Of a stretch of 64,000 nucleotides of DNA, positions 21,825-34,315 are shown piece after piece. The stretch is from Arachis hypogaea (lineage: Eukaryota; Streptophyta; Magnoliopsida; Fabales; Fabaceae). The stretch is taken from the NCBI RefSeq assembly GCF_003086295.3, contig NC_092044.1:1307001-1371000 (forward strand). The letters are read 5' to 3'. The notes beneath the pieces are model-generated. The model was not told the origin of the DNA and did not search any database. It saw nothing but the letters and a program-made list of their open reading frames with translations. The translations under genes were made by a program, and so were the position numbers. Within the stretch, counting starts at the first letter, position 1. The number at the start of each line of letters is the position of its first letter.

Positions 21825-23336
21825 TATAGGTAGATAATAAAAATTTTAAATAATGTGAATAACAGATATATTGATGTTCAATTCAGTAATTGTGCAAATG
21901 ATTATTCTAAAATTAAGATTTAGGTGAATAATTTAAAGTGTAATGTGTTTTACTTGAATTAAACTATTTTTAGAATTAGTTATTTATGTTATTTAAAAAA
22001 GTCTATCATAACCCTTATAAAAAATATAGTTTTTACTAGATATAAAAAAATAGAGAAAATACCCGAAAACAATATTCACATTGAACAACAATAGAATAAA
22101 AAATTTATTTTAAATTAAATGTAAAAATCATATTTTCCATTAATTAAGAATAATTAGGATTTTTGAATTATTAGGATTACACACAATGTAACCTTCACTA
22201 TATTCTATTTCACAGTATGTCTATATTCTCTATCATCGACTCAACTTTTTGCAACTCATGCTGTCGGATATCTGTCGCTGCAACACGTCGTCGCCGCCGA
22301 TGATAGTTCTGACGTGAGGTACGCATTCTTTCCTTTTCGTCATCCATGTCGCAAGTGCATGAACAAGTCAAGGGAGTGACGTCGTCATCGCCGTCGATTA
22401 CCGTGATACCATTGCTGTTGTACCGTAATTTCTGTGGCGCCACCAATGCTGTACCGTGATTTTCATGGAGAAGAAATATTCATTTAACTAAAAGAAACAT
22501 CCACCCAAAATAAAAAACATCCATATAACTTAGAAGAAACATCCATTAAACTAAAAAATATTCTTTTAATCATTATTAAACACCATCGAAAGAAATCCTC
22601 GATTTCTTCTCCCTCTAATATATGGTTTGAAAAAAGAAATAAATACAAATGCGATAAAAATAGAGCACAAAAGACTCACAGTGGGGAGGGTGGCGGCGCA
22701 GGGTTGGACTTGGCCGTTGAAGACGCGCAACTGGGAGGACGATTGGCGCTGCTTTGAGGCCGCAGCAGCGACCATGCTAGGCATGGACGTCGCTCAGAAC
22801 TCACGTCGAGGCGCCAGCAATGACGACGCGTGGAACTGGGTCAAGGCGGCGGCGGGTTGGTCGGCACGGCGTAGGCGAGTACGCGTGCAACGCGGTGTTG
22901 AGGAGGACGCGTGGAACGGAGCTCGCGAGGGGCATTGATGGCACGGGACTTGCGTCCTGTTGTCCTGTTGGAAGAGGAGAAGACGCAACAGTGTGGCGTG
23001 ATGGCAGGGGCAGAAGTGCAGCGTTGGAATAGCGACGGAATAGAAAAGGAGAAAATGGCTTCATTGTGGTGATCGCAGACGAAGACGGCGCTGAGAAGCT
23101 TTGTTGTTGGTAATGGTGAGCCACGTGATAAGTAGGGGAGGTGGTGGTGGAATGGCTGTCGTAAAAATTAGGGTGTAATGTAAGTGGAAGTGAAAATATG
23201 AAATGAAGAAAATAAAAAGTGAAAGTGATATTAAAAATAAAGATAAGTAATTAGGTTGAGATATTTTTTTCATGATTATTCAACCTAAAAGCGCAGTCCA
23301 TTATTTACGTTATTCACATTTTTTATTATCTACATA
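21825..23336. mobile_element. 1.5 kb terminal-inverted-repeat element with a GC-rich insert
   Basis: The left end TAGGTAGATAATAA and the reverse complement of the right end TATGTAGATAATAA match, and both are followed by 'aatgtgaataac'. The flanks are too AT-rich to decide on a target duplication. The interior contains 'agaaacatcca' repeats (22490-22565) like those in the Mutator-type elements at 1.6 and 7.4 kb, then a sharply GC-rich block (22680-23115) with open frames on both strands. This looks like another element that has taken up foreign gene DNA, but the donor was not recognised. Confidence 0.5.
22680..23115. other. GC-rich block with open frames on both strands, unrecognised
   Basis: Base composition changes abruptly from ~75% AT to GC-rich. 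On the minus strand a 107-residue frame (22801-23124, Ser/Pro/Arg-rich, start MAHHYQQQSFSAP) is open; on the plus strand a 103-residue frame (22627-22938) is open. Neither shows a domain I recognise. Both being open is expected in GC-rich DNA, so no gene is claimed. Confidence 0.3.
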
Positions 23337-25029
23337 ATAAAATTGTAAAAAATAATGTCAATTGTTTGTAAAGTCTTTGATCAAATCAAATTTTAATCAA
23401 GTCTTTATAGATCATTTTAAGTCCATACAGTTTAGTAAATTTTTTTAATCATCAAGTGATCAAGTCCTTAGAACAAATTCATATTCTAAAATCTTTTACA
23501 TTTGTAAATAATTTAATAGTTTCTTATCTGATTTTGTAACGTCTAAATGTATAAATTTATTTAAACTACCAAGAATTTTATGAAATGATTATTAGTTATT
23601 TCTAGAAGAAAGATTTATTTAATATATGAACCTAATTAAAAGTTTTAAATTAAAAAAAAATATTAATTAGAATTTCTTAAGTCAAAGCGATGAATATTTA
23701 TACTTTATTAATTAATAAAAATAAATATTTTTTAAATATTATAAATAAATCATATATTTCTTTTCTCATTCTGTAAAAAATAATACAAATATTTTTTCAT
23801 ACATATGTGTAGAATATAGTATACATAAAGCTTTTATCCTTAGATAAATGTCACCCATGAAAAGAGTAAAAATGCATAATTCATCACTAACGGTAACTCT
23901 GCAAAAAACTAATCAATAATGTTTCACTACAATCTACATGTATAAATTAGTTATAGATATTTTTTATGACTTGAGACTAAAACATTATTACTTGCAAGTG
24001 GGCTTTCTCCATCGCAGATTCATTTTATTTTTCCTTTGAATATTCATTTTTATCTTTCTTTTTGTTTAATTTAAACTTTTTATCAAATAAATTAAACCGT
24101 CTCTAATTTTAGGTATTACAAATTTACTCATATTATACTTACACATACAATATTTAAAAGTTTTATCTATTATTTGGTCTAATCAAATCTTAAATCCAAA
24201 TCTAAACATACTTGTTGTATAAACTGACTTACTTAAATAATCTGATTTGTTTTTGGTTTTTTTTTTTTTTTTTTTTGTGGAGCTAGTACTTGGGCCTTGG
24301 GGAGAGTTTGGTTACTCAAAAATTGAGAATAACTATATATAGCTAAATACCAAAAAAAAAAAACTATATATAGGAACCAATTTGAATTATTCGAATAATA
24401 TGCAAAAAAATTAATCTTTAAACATATTTTTATTTGTGTTAATCTATTAGAACATTGAAGATCTTACAAGAAATATGGAATCCTGATAACTTTGTATTTA
24501 AGACTACTTATAAAAAATAAGAAATATCTATCACTCTAATGGATCATTTATTAATAAAAAGAAAATATTAGGTGCTCATTAATTTTTAATAAAGTTATTC
24601 GACTATTTTGTAAGTAGACTATCATTTGATTATTTTTTTTTGAATAAAATCAAATTTCATTTTAAACCCTCTAAATTGAAATGAACTCAAATAAAGGATG
24701 AAATTGAATAAAATAAATCTATTCTTATTAATCTTTTAATTTTAGGTGTATAAATACTAACATATCTCATCATTTTTGTTAGATAACATTTGGAAATGTT
24801 TTGAGGCGTGGCATGGCCAAATGTTACTGAACATATGGGCTAATGGCTATGTAGATAAGGCACTTCCTTCGAAATTGGCACATACTGACATAAAGGGTTG
24901 TTGGAATTAAATAAAGAATTATTTTTTTTTAAATTTCTACTACGACTAAAGAATTTTAATATAGATTTTAGAGGTAAACTTTATCTGGAAACGGAGGTTT
25001 TTAGTATATATACAAGTGTATAGATGTTG
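23337..25029. other. AT-rich intergenic DNA
   Basis: No gene supported. A phrase-like segment at 24780-24910 is less AT-rich, but no domain was recognised. Confidence 0.4.
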
Positions 25030-25260
25030 TAGATATGCAGGCACAACACGTAGACAATGTGCTGACTCAGCACGTAACTTACGTGTGTTGGACATGTGGC
25101 ACAATCTCACGCAACACACAGGTAACATGTTGCCATGTGGCGCCCATCCATTAAACACGCAAGTAACGTGATTCACACATGGCAGTATGGCAGGCAACAC
25201 ACATCCTGCGTGTTGTACACGTGGCGGACGCTGGTTGGATGGCGTTGCAATGTGAGAGAA
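25030..25260. repeat. Minisatellite-like subterminal region of the MuDR element
   Basis: Repeated variants of 'acatgtggc', 'gcaacacac' and 'aacatgttgcc' recur every 30-50 bp. Similar motifs occur in both tandem units at 28731-30400. Likely the 5' subterminal region of the MULE that follows. Confidence 0.5.
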
Positions 25261-25350
25261 GTGTTTTTCTCCAGGGTTGGTACGATGGAGGGCATTGTAA
25301 ATATAGTGGTTTACCACAACAGTAAAGTCGTATGAAATACGTATGAGGGT

Positions 25351-27790
25351 GTGAACTTTGCATGTAAAAATATGTTTTTGTTTATAGTTTCGTGCACTAT
25401 AACGTTCACGGAACTACAGTACGGACTTTGTCAAAGCATAGAGGTTGATATTTTAAAGAGGGCGACCAACATTCTCTACAAGAGTCCGGTTATCCTATTT
25501 AGCATCCTGATACGGTTTGAGGTTATGCCAATCGTCAACGAAACTAGTATTCAGCTGATGTTTCATATTAACCAGCAAACTTAGGTGCAACACCTTAGGA
25601 TTGAGTTATACATTAAGTTTGAGCATATTGTTGCAGATGAGGTTCAACATGACACATATGTGCAAGATGACAGAGTTGAGGCACACTCGGGAATGAATGA
25701 TGATAGTGATGAGGAGTTCAAAGCTACATACGAAGCCGGTGATGAGGACGAGGACGACGATGGAGAGGTGAGGCAGTAGCAAAAATTTTAGTGGTTTCAG
25801 CCGCAGTTAGTCAACCGATGGACGTTCCACCTTTTATGCGTAGCTTGGATCTAGACGCTATGAATGCATCGGAGTTTTCCGAATATGCAAACATAGGTAT
25901 GTGAGCAGTTGATAGTATGTTTACTTGATTTTGTTTTAGCGGATCGATGAATGACAAATTTTTTTTTATAGGTGTTGCTGATCCTGAGGATGGGGAGTTT
26001 AGAATCGGAATAGAATACAGTTCAAGAAAATCAGTTGTTGCAGAAATTCAGAGTTACACTGTCTACAGAGGAGTCGATTACGTTGTTTATGAATCTGAGT
26101 CACAGACGTTCTATGCAAAAGTGCAAGGATTATGGACGTGAGCGCGATTGGCTTATTCGAGTCAGCTTGATACAGAAGAAAGCCTGTTGGGAGATTCGGA
26201 GATACAACTGGAGGCACATGTGTTCCATGAGAACAATCTCATAGGATCACTCCAAGTTAGACTCGGACACGATTGCTGAGGCTATGAAGCCATTGGTTGA
26301 ATCCGACCTATCCATAAAGATCAAATCTATAATTGCGGAAGTCCAGACAAGATTCAACTACACTATTAGTTACCGGGAGGCTTGACTGGTAAAGCAGAAG
26401 TCGATAGCCAAGGTTTTTGATGGATGGAAAGAATCTTACCAAACTTTGCCATTGTGGTTCTTGGCAATGGTTCAAAAGATGCCTAATTCACAAGTCCAAA
26501 TAGAAACACGACTCCTGTATAACGGGAGTTAAGAGGTGGACGATGTTAGGATACTTCATCGGGTATTCTTGAGTTTTAATCCATGCATAAGAGCTTTCAA
26601 ATATTGCAAGCCGCTGGTTCAGGTTGACGGGACCTAACTATATGGAAAATATAAAGGTTGTCTTTTGGTTGCAGTTGCGCAAGATGAAAATTAAAACATT
26701 GTACTGATTGCTTTTGCCATTGTAGAGGGTGAGACTGCTGATGTGTGGCACTTTTTTCTCAGTAATTTACAAACACATGTTGTAAGAAGAGACGGCGTGG
26801 GTATAATCTCTGATTGTCATGAGTCAATTTGAGCCGTAGTAAATCGTAGCGGAGGTGATTGGAAATCTCCGAGAACATGGTGGATGTTTTGTATTCGACA
26901 CATTGGTAGCAACTTCTTGAGGGAATTTAAAATTTCGAACTTGAAAAAGCTTGTGGTCAACATTGGGTATTCAAGGACAATGGAGGAGTACAACGTCAGC
27001 TATTGGAGGTTGCAAGAACGAGGCGAGGCATATGTTCGTTGGTGCGACAACATCGAATGTCCCTATTGGGTGTTGGCATTTGACGAGGGATATTGATGGA
27101 GTCAGATGACGACGAACCTTGTCGAGTGCATTAATTTGGTGTTGAAGGGTACTCAAAATCTTCCTTTTGGTGCTAGTCTGAGCAACATATTATCAGTTGA
27201 ACGAGTTGTTTACGTGTAAGAGTACTGAAGCTTACCAGCGCAGGCGTGCTGGATTTACTTTCTCAGAGTTTGCAACTCAGTGGGTAGAGACAAACATGCA
27301 GCGTGCAGGTAACATCGTTGTGCACCGATTTGATAGAAGAAACGAGGTGTTTGAGGTGTGCGAAATGCCTAGTGAAAAAGTGTTAGTTGTTGATCTTGCA
27401 CGACGGAGGTGCGACTGTGGGCATTTTCAGGTGGAGCGAATTCCATGTCGCCATGTTATTGTGTGTTGTGCTAACCAGCAATTGGATTGGCAGGTGTATG
27501 TCGACGATATATACAAGATGTCAGAGATTCAGAAGGTCTACAGAGTTGAGTTTGTCCCGTTGGGCGACACGGAGACATGGCCTGATTATCCGGGTCCGAC
27601 GATGGTCGCGATTCCTGCCTTGAGACGAAGTCAAAAGGTCGTCCCAAATTGACTCGCTATCTGAATGAAATGGATTCACGGAAAATACGTGGTCTCCGGG
27701 TATGTCGTCTTTGTGGGAGACAGGGACATAGTCGTAGTAGATGTTCTCAACGTGCTGGACCAAGTGGGGTTGGTGGCAGTGGTAGCTCAT
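25351..27790 (+). pseudogene. MuDR-type transposase, decayed
   Basis: Plant Mutator-like transposase broken by stops and frameshifts. In order: an N-terminal part (25351-25779, with a stop at 25582 and an acidic GDEDEDDDGEV end); a MuDR DNA-binding-like segment (25970-26245, DPEDGEFRIGIEYSSRK); the DDE region with Asp in VDG (about 26624), Asp in ISD (about 26812) and Glu in NLVECIN (about 27118-27138); a SWIM zinc finger CDCGHF...PCRHV (27408-27465); and a C-terminal zinc knuckle CRLCGRQGHSRSRC (about 27700-27741). In-frame stops lie at 26635, 26692, 26830 and 27094; frame changes occur within 26035-26141, between 27096 and 27197, and just before 27631. All catalytic positions remain readable, so the copy decayed fairly recently, but it cannot encode active transposase. 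Confidence 0.85.
27197..27652 (+). pseudogene. Longest intact stretch of the MuDR relic (SWIM domain)
   Basis: A 151-residue open segment of the transposase C-terminal region. It contains the SWIM-type motif CxCx(n)CxH (CDCGHFQVERIPCRH) and ends by a one-base frameshift at the LRRS position. The next frame continues to the zinc knuckle and the natural stop near 27788-27790. Confidence 0.85.
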
Positions 27791-28730
27791 AGGGTTTTGT
27801 TTCCAGTAGTGCTTTGTAGGGTCATAGTCGTAGTACTTTTAATATCTATGTAATTTAAGTCAACGTATTTTAATGCTGAATTTTAATGTAGTTATTTTCA
27901 GTTAATGTAGTTCAATTATGGATTTCAATATCTATATAATTTTAAGTTAATATATTTGAGATAACGCATTCAATTATAAATTTGACTCAAAATAAAAGTT
28001 AATACAACAAATAGAACGATGAAGTTAAATAAAGTTCGACTAATGGGAAGTTAAACAAAGTTTGACTAACTGAAAATTAAAACAAGAAATACAATGATAA
28101 AATAAACAAACTTCGAAGAAACCCTAAACTAAAACCAGAAATACAACGATGAAGTAAATAAAGTTCGATTAAACTGAAAACTAATACACATTTCTGGTTG
28201 GTCAAGCTTATGGGACAGAAGATTTCTATTAACATAATAAAGTTCAACCACAAAAAGAATTAATTTAATAAATAACAAAAATAATAAATTAATAACTTCT
28301 TTTAGTGGAAAATAAAATAAATAATAATTAAACAAATTCGAATATCTTATTATTCATATTTATAACATCATTTTATTAATTAAAACAAAAAATAATATTA
28401 ATTCGAATTTATTAATTAAACATTTATAATCCTAATATGTTGAAACAAAAAATAAAATAAAATATTATACCAGAAATATTTTTTAAAATAAAAATAATAT
28501 TAATTTGAATTTATTAATTAAACATTTATAAATATTTTTATTATTTTTCAATTTAATCATTAAAATTTACCTAACATATTCATAATTACAATATTATACC
28601 AGAAAATTTTTAAAAAATATGTGTCTTATTTATTAATTTTAAAATTAACAAAAAAATAATATTCATTAATATTTAACAGTACATTTAAAATAATATTATC
28701 CAAATAAATAATAACAAATTATTAAAGTTA
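27791..28730. other. AT-rich 3' region of the MULE, no gene
   Basis: Repetition of 'aagttaatacaac', 'gatgaagtaaataaagttcga' and 'attaattaaacatttataa' type motifs (27990-28560). No coding signal. Confidence 0.4.
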
Positions 28731-29554
28731 TGTTAACTAAATAAATACTAATAAATTAATCAAAATTAACAAACTTATATAATTAGGATATTTCAAATAA
28801 TTGAAAACATAATTTTTAGGAAATGTATAATTACGTACCATTTTAAATGTTCTAATTTCACTTTCAATCTTAAACAAATTCAAAATATACAACCCAATGA
28901 ATGAAACTACTCAATCTCAACACTTCATTACCCTACCATTCTCAACAATAGAATGAAAACAAACTCCAGGCCCACCACCATTTAATACACCCGCGACACC
29001 AATCCTTAATCCTCACCATAAATGACTGTTGTTCCCAAAGCGGAGTCTGCCACTTGCAAGGAGACACAGGACAACATGCATGTTGCGTGCTGCTGCATGC
29101 ATGACACGTGGCGCAGTGATATTAACACACAGATAACATGCTACTTGAATGAAGACATGTGGCGTAGCGAGGCTAACATGCAGCCTGTGTGCTGCGTGGA
29201 TAGATGACATGTGGCTTAGCTAGGTTATTACGCAACCTGCGTGCTGTTTGGACAGAGTCTCTTGCTATTATGTAATTTTTTTAGGTCTATGAAAATAAAA
29301 ATATACGACTATATCATGATATGTTTTAAAAATTTAAATCGATAGAAGAAGATTAATGAATAATTATATTTTAGTAATTTATTTTAGATAAGAGTTTTTT
29401 TTTTATCTTAAAAATATGAGTTTTTTATAGATTTTTTTATATTAATTTCTTTTAATAAAAATAATAAAATTTTAAATAATTGATAGAGAAAAGTATATAA
29501 ATAATTATATATTTATATATTTGTAAACCGTATTTACAAAAGATGATGAATATA
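28731..29554 (+). repeat. Tandem unit 1 (~824 bp)
   Basis: Starts tgttaactaaataaatact and ends aaaagatgatgaatata. It is repeated immediately by unit 2. The middle (29040-29260) holds the minisatellite 'gacatgtggc'/'gctgcatgcatgac' motifs shared with 25030-25260. Non-coding; short open frames here are chance. Confidence 0.8.
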
Positions 29555-30400
29555 TGTTAACCAAATAAATACTAATAAATTAATAAAAAATAACAATCTT
29601 ATATAATTAGGATATTCTAAATAATTGAAAATATGGTTTTCATGAAACGTATAATTACGTACTATTTTAAATGTTCTAATTTCACTCTCAACCTTAAACA
29701 AATTCAAAATATACAACCCAATTAATGAAACCACTTAGTCTCAACACTCCATTATCCCACCACTCTCAACAATAGAATGAAAGCAAACCCCAACCCCACC
29801 AACATTTAATACACCCGCGACTCGAGCCCCACCACCATTTAATACACCCGCGGCACCAACTCTCAACCCTCACTATAAATGACTGCTGTTTCCGGAGCAA
29901 AGTCTGTCGCTTGTAAGAAGACACGGAACAATACACATGTTGCGTGCTGCTGCATGCATGACATGTGGCACAACGGCATTAACATGCAGACAACTTGCTG
30001 CTTAGATGAAGACACGTGGTGCAGCAAGGCGTGCTGCGTGGATGGATGACATGTGACTCAGCTAGGTTATCACACCACCTGCATGCTGCTTGGATGAAAT
30101 CTCTTGCTATTATATAATTTTTTAGGTATATGAAAATAAAAATATACGAGTGTACATGATATGTTTTAAAAATTTAAATCGATAAAAGAAGATTAATGAA
30201 TAATTATATTTTAGTAATTTATTTTAGATAAGAGTTTTTTTTATCTTAAAAATATGAGTTTTTTATAGATTTTTTTTATATTAATTTATTTTAATAAAAA
30301 TGATAATACTTTAAATAATTGATAGAGAAAAGTATATAAATAGTTATATATTTATATATCTAATAAAATGTAACCGTATTTACAAAAGATGATGAATATA
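29555..30400 (+). repeat. Tandem unit 2 (~846 bp)
   Basis: Diverged second copy of unit 1. It has gained an extra copy of 'caccatttaatacacccgcg' (29805-29856), so the unit contains a local duplication of its own. Confidence 0.8.
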
Positions 30401-30974
30401 TTATCTTATAATTAGTATATTAAATTATTAATAGATATAAACATACATTTAATTTTTTATAAATTTAATGTGCATTATATAATATATAATAAGTACGAGA
30501 TTAATTTAGATGAAAAATACTAAATATTCTAAATTAAAGGTCTCAAGTTCAAGCTTTACAAATTTAATAACCAATCCTTTTTTTTTCTTTTTTAGAAGAT
30601 CATAATTTCATTAGACAGAGGTCTGACCCCCTGATTTCTTGTTTTTGTACATTATCCCCAACAGCAGCCACATATTTCACATTAACCCCTAGAGAATACT
30701 AAATTTACAGTAGTGGCCCAACTCTGTTCAAAATAACACTACAGCCCAGACAAAAGCAGAATTCTCACGATCTGCATCCTCAGCTTCTCGCATATAGTCA
30801 AATGAATTCATTCTTAAATAATTTGAATGCAAGTATAATCAAAATCATGGAGAAACAGGGGACATGTTCTACAAGGAATTGAAGAGAACCTTTGTCACAT
30901 GGGAAGCATCAAAATCATGTGTCTCAAAACTAATGTAGTAGTGTCCAGCAATTACATAACTACTAGCTACCATT
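30401..30974. other. Intergenic DNA, no gene
   Basis: 30590-30830 is less AT-rich and resembles transcribed or UTR-like DNA (gaccccctgatttcttg, acattaacccctagag), but no frame or domain was recognised. Confidence 0.35.
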
Positions 30975-31160
30975 ATTGAAAACCAACTTGGGTTTGTCGA
31001 GTAATCAACTCACTCGTCCGTTTAAATAAATGTCGAGAATTCGACTTCCGCCTTATATATGCAGCAATTCATTGGTCAACGGCAGATCCTTAAATGGAGT
31101 TCAAATTAACAACAAATTAATTTTTAACCTGCTGAGTTGGGGTTACCATAAACAACAAAA
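30975..31160 (+). repeat. tRNA-derived SINE
   Basis: Same family as 47157-47340: 'ggtttgtcgagtaatcaactcactcgtccg' type A-box region, B-box-like 'gagaattcgac', then 'gcagcaattcattggtcaacgg', 'ccttaaatggagttcaaatt' and an A-rich end. No clear target duplication. Confidence 0.65.
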
Positions 31161-31337
31161 AAAGGCTAACATATAACAGAATTATATACTCATCAATTTA
31201 AATGAATTATTTCATTGATTACAAAATTACTGAAATTGAGCGTCAAAGTACTATTTGCAGGTGTTTAGCTAGAATTCACACAAATTCATACAAAATCCAA
31301 TCACTTACAAACTTGTAACAAAAAAAGAGACTCTCAT

Positions 31338-32498
31338 TCAAAAGATAACAGAGGAAGCAAGAGTTGGGTGTATGAGTGTTCCTCTAATTGAGCAATTATG
31401 CACTTGTTTCCCCTTAACATAACCACACCCTTCAACCCAATTCCATTCCCACTTACCCTTTTCACCAATTCTTCTAGAAAACACCATTCCAGAACCAAGA
31501 TCCCTATACAAACAAATAACACCATCACTACCAACACATTTCACACTATCCCAATTCCTCTGCCCTGACAACAATCTCAACCCCAATTCAATTGGAACCT
31601 TATCCACCAACCACCATGTTTCCCCATCATCATTCAGCTCCCAAATGCAACCACCACCATCACAAGTTCCACCAACAAGTTCCAAATTCTCATGGCTCCT
31701 CCTAACAAGTGTCGCGAATTCGAGCCTCTCCGCCATAGGCACGCCGAGTTGGAACCATGTATTGTTGCTAATATCAAACCCCATAACACTATATGCCCTT
31801 GCAGATGTGATCCAATACAATTTCTCCTTGATGTTGACATTCTCATTTGGTGTCCAAACTGTTAGCCTAACAGAGAATTCCACAGGCATTGACCCAACAA
31901 TTTCCCAGTTCTCATTGTTCTTTGTTGAATCATACATCTCTAAAGTTGGATTATATGTTGCACCACCTTGTGATGATGCCTCAGACATGCCACCAGCTAC
32001 ATAGATTCTAAAGCAAGGAAACTGAAACAGAACATCATTTTTCGGATACTCCGAAAGGGTTACTCCAACAGCAGGATTAGTCCTTGACATGTTCAAGTTA
32101 GGAAGGTACCTAAATTGCCTTGTAAAAGGGTTGCATAGAACAAGTTGAAGTGTTGTGGAGTTTGTGATCCTCAACAAGATTAGGCTTCCAATTGTAGCAA
32201 TTGGTTTAACCAATGAAACTGGTGAGAACTCAAGTGGAAGCTCATGCCAATTGTTGGTAACTGGATTATGTGCATAGCAACATGGTCTATGGTTTCTTAT
32301 TGGAAGAGCCAAGAACCATGGTTGAAGAGCCTTACACTTTGTTGCACAGTTTGTAATTCTTGGAATCAAAGGATAAGAATTTGAACATGCATGCCAGTTT
32401 CTGCAAACTGTTCTTGCTATGGCCAAGGAATCTGCTGAGAGAAAAGAGAAGATGTTGGATAAGAGATCAAAGGGAAGGTTGTTCCACATCATAGACAT
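31338..32498 (-). CDS. F-box/kelch-like protein
   Basis: Likely the substrate-receptor subunit of an SCF ubiquitin ligase. The N terminus carries an F-box (WNNLPFDLLSNIFSFLSADS, then ARTVCRNWH, residues ~5-40) that would bind the SKP1/ASK adaptor. The rest (~340 residues) has beta-propeller/kelch-like features: repeated W at blade ends, paired Gly (VAGGMSE, LVGGTCDGGG) and WELNDDGETWW. The single-exon ORF of 386 residues fits plant F-box/kelch proteins of the At5g43190 type, though the exact subfamily is unsure. The ATG at 32498 is chosen; an in-frame ATG at 32606 would add 36 residues made from a poly-A/T tract and is unlikely. No disabling changes seen. Confidence 0.85.
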   Translation of the reverse strand: MSMMWNNLPFDLLSNIFSFLSADSLAIARTVCRNWHACSNSYPLIPRITNCATKCKALQPWFLALPIRNHRPCCYAHNPVTNNWHELPLEFSPVSLVKPIATIGSLILLRITNSTTLQLVLCNPFTRQFRYLPNLNMSRTNPAVGVTLSEYPKNDVLFQFPCFRIYVAGGMSEASSQGGATYNPTLEMYDSTKNNENWEIVGSMPVEFSVRLTVWTPNENVNIKEKLYWITSARAYSVMGFDISNNTWFQLGVPMAERLEFATLVRRSHENLELVGGTCDGGGCIWELNDDGETWWLVDKVPIELGLRLLSGQRNWDSVKCVGSDGVICLYRDLGSGMVFSRRIGEKGKWEWNWVEGCGYVKGKQVHNCSIRGTLIHPTLASSVIF

Positions 32499-32606
32499 GG
32501 TTGGTTGTTGGAAATGGAAGAAAGGTTTCAGGGTTGATGAATGATGATTAGCTTTTGTATATTGAATGTTACAAATCTTATCTTTTTTTTTTTTTTTTTC
32601 CTTCAA

Positions 32607-33916
32607 CTTGCCATGTGAGACTTCTAACAGAAACAGAGGTGCTAAGTATACAAATAAATAAGAGGAAAAACCTTAAACGCCCTTCACAATTACTTCGAAA
32701 AAATAACGAGGTTTTTAACAAAAAAAATATCCAATTCGATTTCTGGGTTTTATTTTTGTGGAACTGATTATTGTGATTAGCCCCTGTGTCAAAAGAAAAT
32801 CAATATTATTTTTTTTTACACAAAAATTAATCCGTCCCAAAAAAATAGAAACCGAATTAAGTATTTTTTTTGTCAAAGATCTCGTAAACCTTTTAAAATA
32901 ATTTTCAGATGTCAAATTAAGTATTTACTCAATAAATAATAAATAAATACCATTTTCGATTCCTGATTATTTGTTCGTAGGATAAATTGACTATTCACAA
33001 TTTGAAATTTTTTAATCGACCTCAAACCAATATAAATTATTATTTACAAAGATTGTTTAGATTAATTATTTAAATAGTTAAAAATCAATTAGACTAATTA
33101 CTTGAATAATTAAAAATTGATTAAAAAAGTTTATGTTAATAAAGCTTTTCAAAGACTTATGTCAACCACTTATGAGGTTTATTTATTTGACATGGCATAA
33201 ACAAAAATAAAAGTAAAATTAGAGAATTGGATTCTGTGCTTTATACTCATCACTTCGATTCACATATGATTGCTGCCGTTCAATTATTACAAATCCTTTT
33301 CTTGGATAAATACAATACTACGTTGCAACTTTATGATATGTTAGATGAGATATAGGAACCAATTTTTATCTTAAGAATAGTCAAATAATAAAATAATAGA
33401 TAAGTAAAGATTAAATATTTTAATTATTATAAGAAAGTTTAAAAAATGTTAAGTAACTTTTTAAAATAAAAAAATTCTCACAAAAATTATTTATAGAATT
33501 TAAATTTATATTTTTGTTGCTTGAATAGACGGGTACCACACAAATTATTGCATGGAGATGTGTGACCCACATGTGATGTGGAGTAATGTCATCTCAACTT
33601 TGATGTCACATGCGAGCCCCTCCAAATTGAATTTAATTTGGTTGGTTTTGGACTGGCTTGCCTTTTAAAAATCTCAGGATGGTGTTGCTTCATGATTGCC
33701 AAAAGCCAAAAGGTAAGAGAATATTTACCATAGTTGGATTTGCCTTTTCAAAAGAAAAATACTTACTTTTTTTTCTCCACCCCCAAAAAACACACTTTTT
33801 ATCAATTATGGTTAAATTTTTTTTGGGTGTCTATCAATTATGGTTAATTTAACATAAGTTAATTCTATTTGGTTAATAAAATAAGTTTGTTTTTTAAACA
33901 ATATAAAAAATCAACT
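32607..33916. other. F-box gene upstream region and intergenic DNA
   Basis: A poly-T/A tract (32581-32600) lies in the presumed 5' leader. No further gene supported. Confidence 0.4.
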
Positions 33917-34062
33917 TAGGTTAGTTGAATAGTTAGCTCATTCGTCTGCTTAAATAAGTATCAGGAGTTTGAATCCCGTCTTTTACATACACCATGCAAT
34001 AACTTATTAGTCAACTACAGATTTTTAAATTAATTTATTAGATTAAAAAATACCGTAAACAA
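33917..34062 (+). repeat. tRNA-derived SINE
   Basis: Contains 'ggttagttgaatagttagctcattcg', a B-box-like 'gagtttgaatcccg' (33965-33978), 'gcaataacttattagtcaac' and an A-rich tail. Same family as 30975-31160. Confidence 0.65.
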
Positions 34063-34315
34063 CAAAAAAAAAACTGCTAACAAATTTTGATATAAGACCC
34101 ATTTTGTGAAATGCCCATAAATGAGCTGCACAAGTGTTTTTTGAAAAGAAAATATTAGGGGTCAATAATTTTAGTAGACCAGCATAAAGTGAGAAAGTGA
34201 AGTGCAGCCCAACAATTAACAATGAAGCTGAGTTTCTGGGCCCAGTTCACACTTGTTTTGTACCTGGTAATTGTAATTTCTGAAATTAATGAATAAAGTC
34301 TATTATACTTTAATT

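Noticed and set aside
22210..22446. 78-residue minus-strand frame with an Arg-rich stretch
   Set aside because: No domain recognised, inside a transposable element, and no promoter or splice support.
31645..32004. 119-residue plus-strand frame
   Set aside because: Antisense shadow of the F-box coding sequence.
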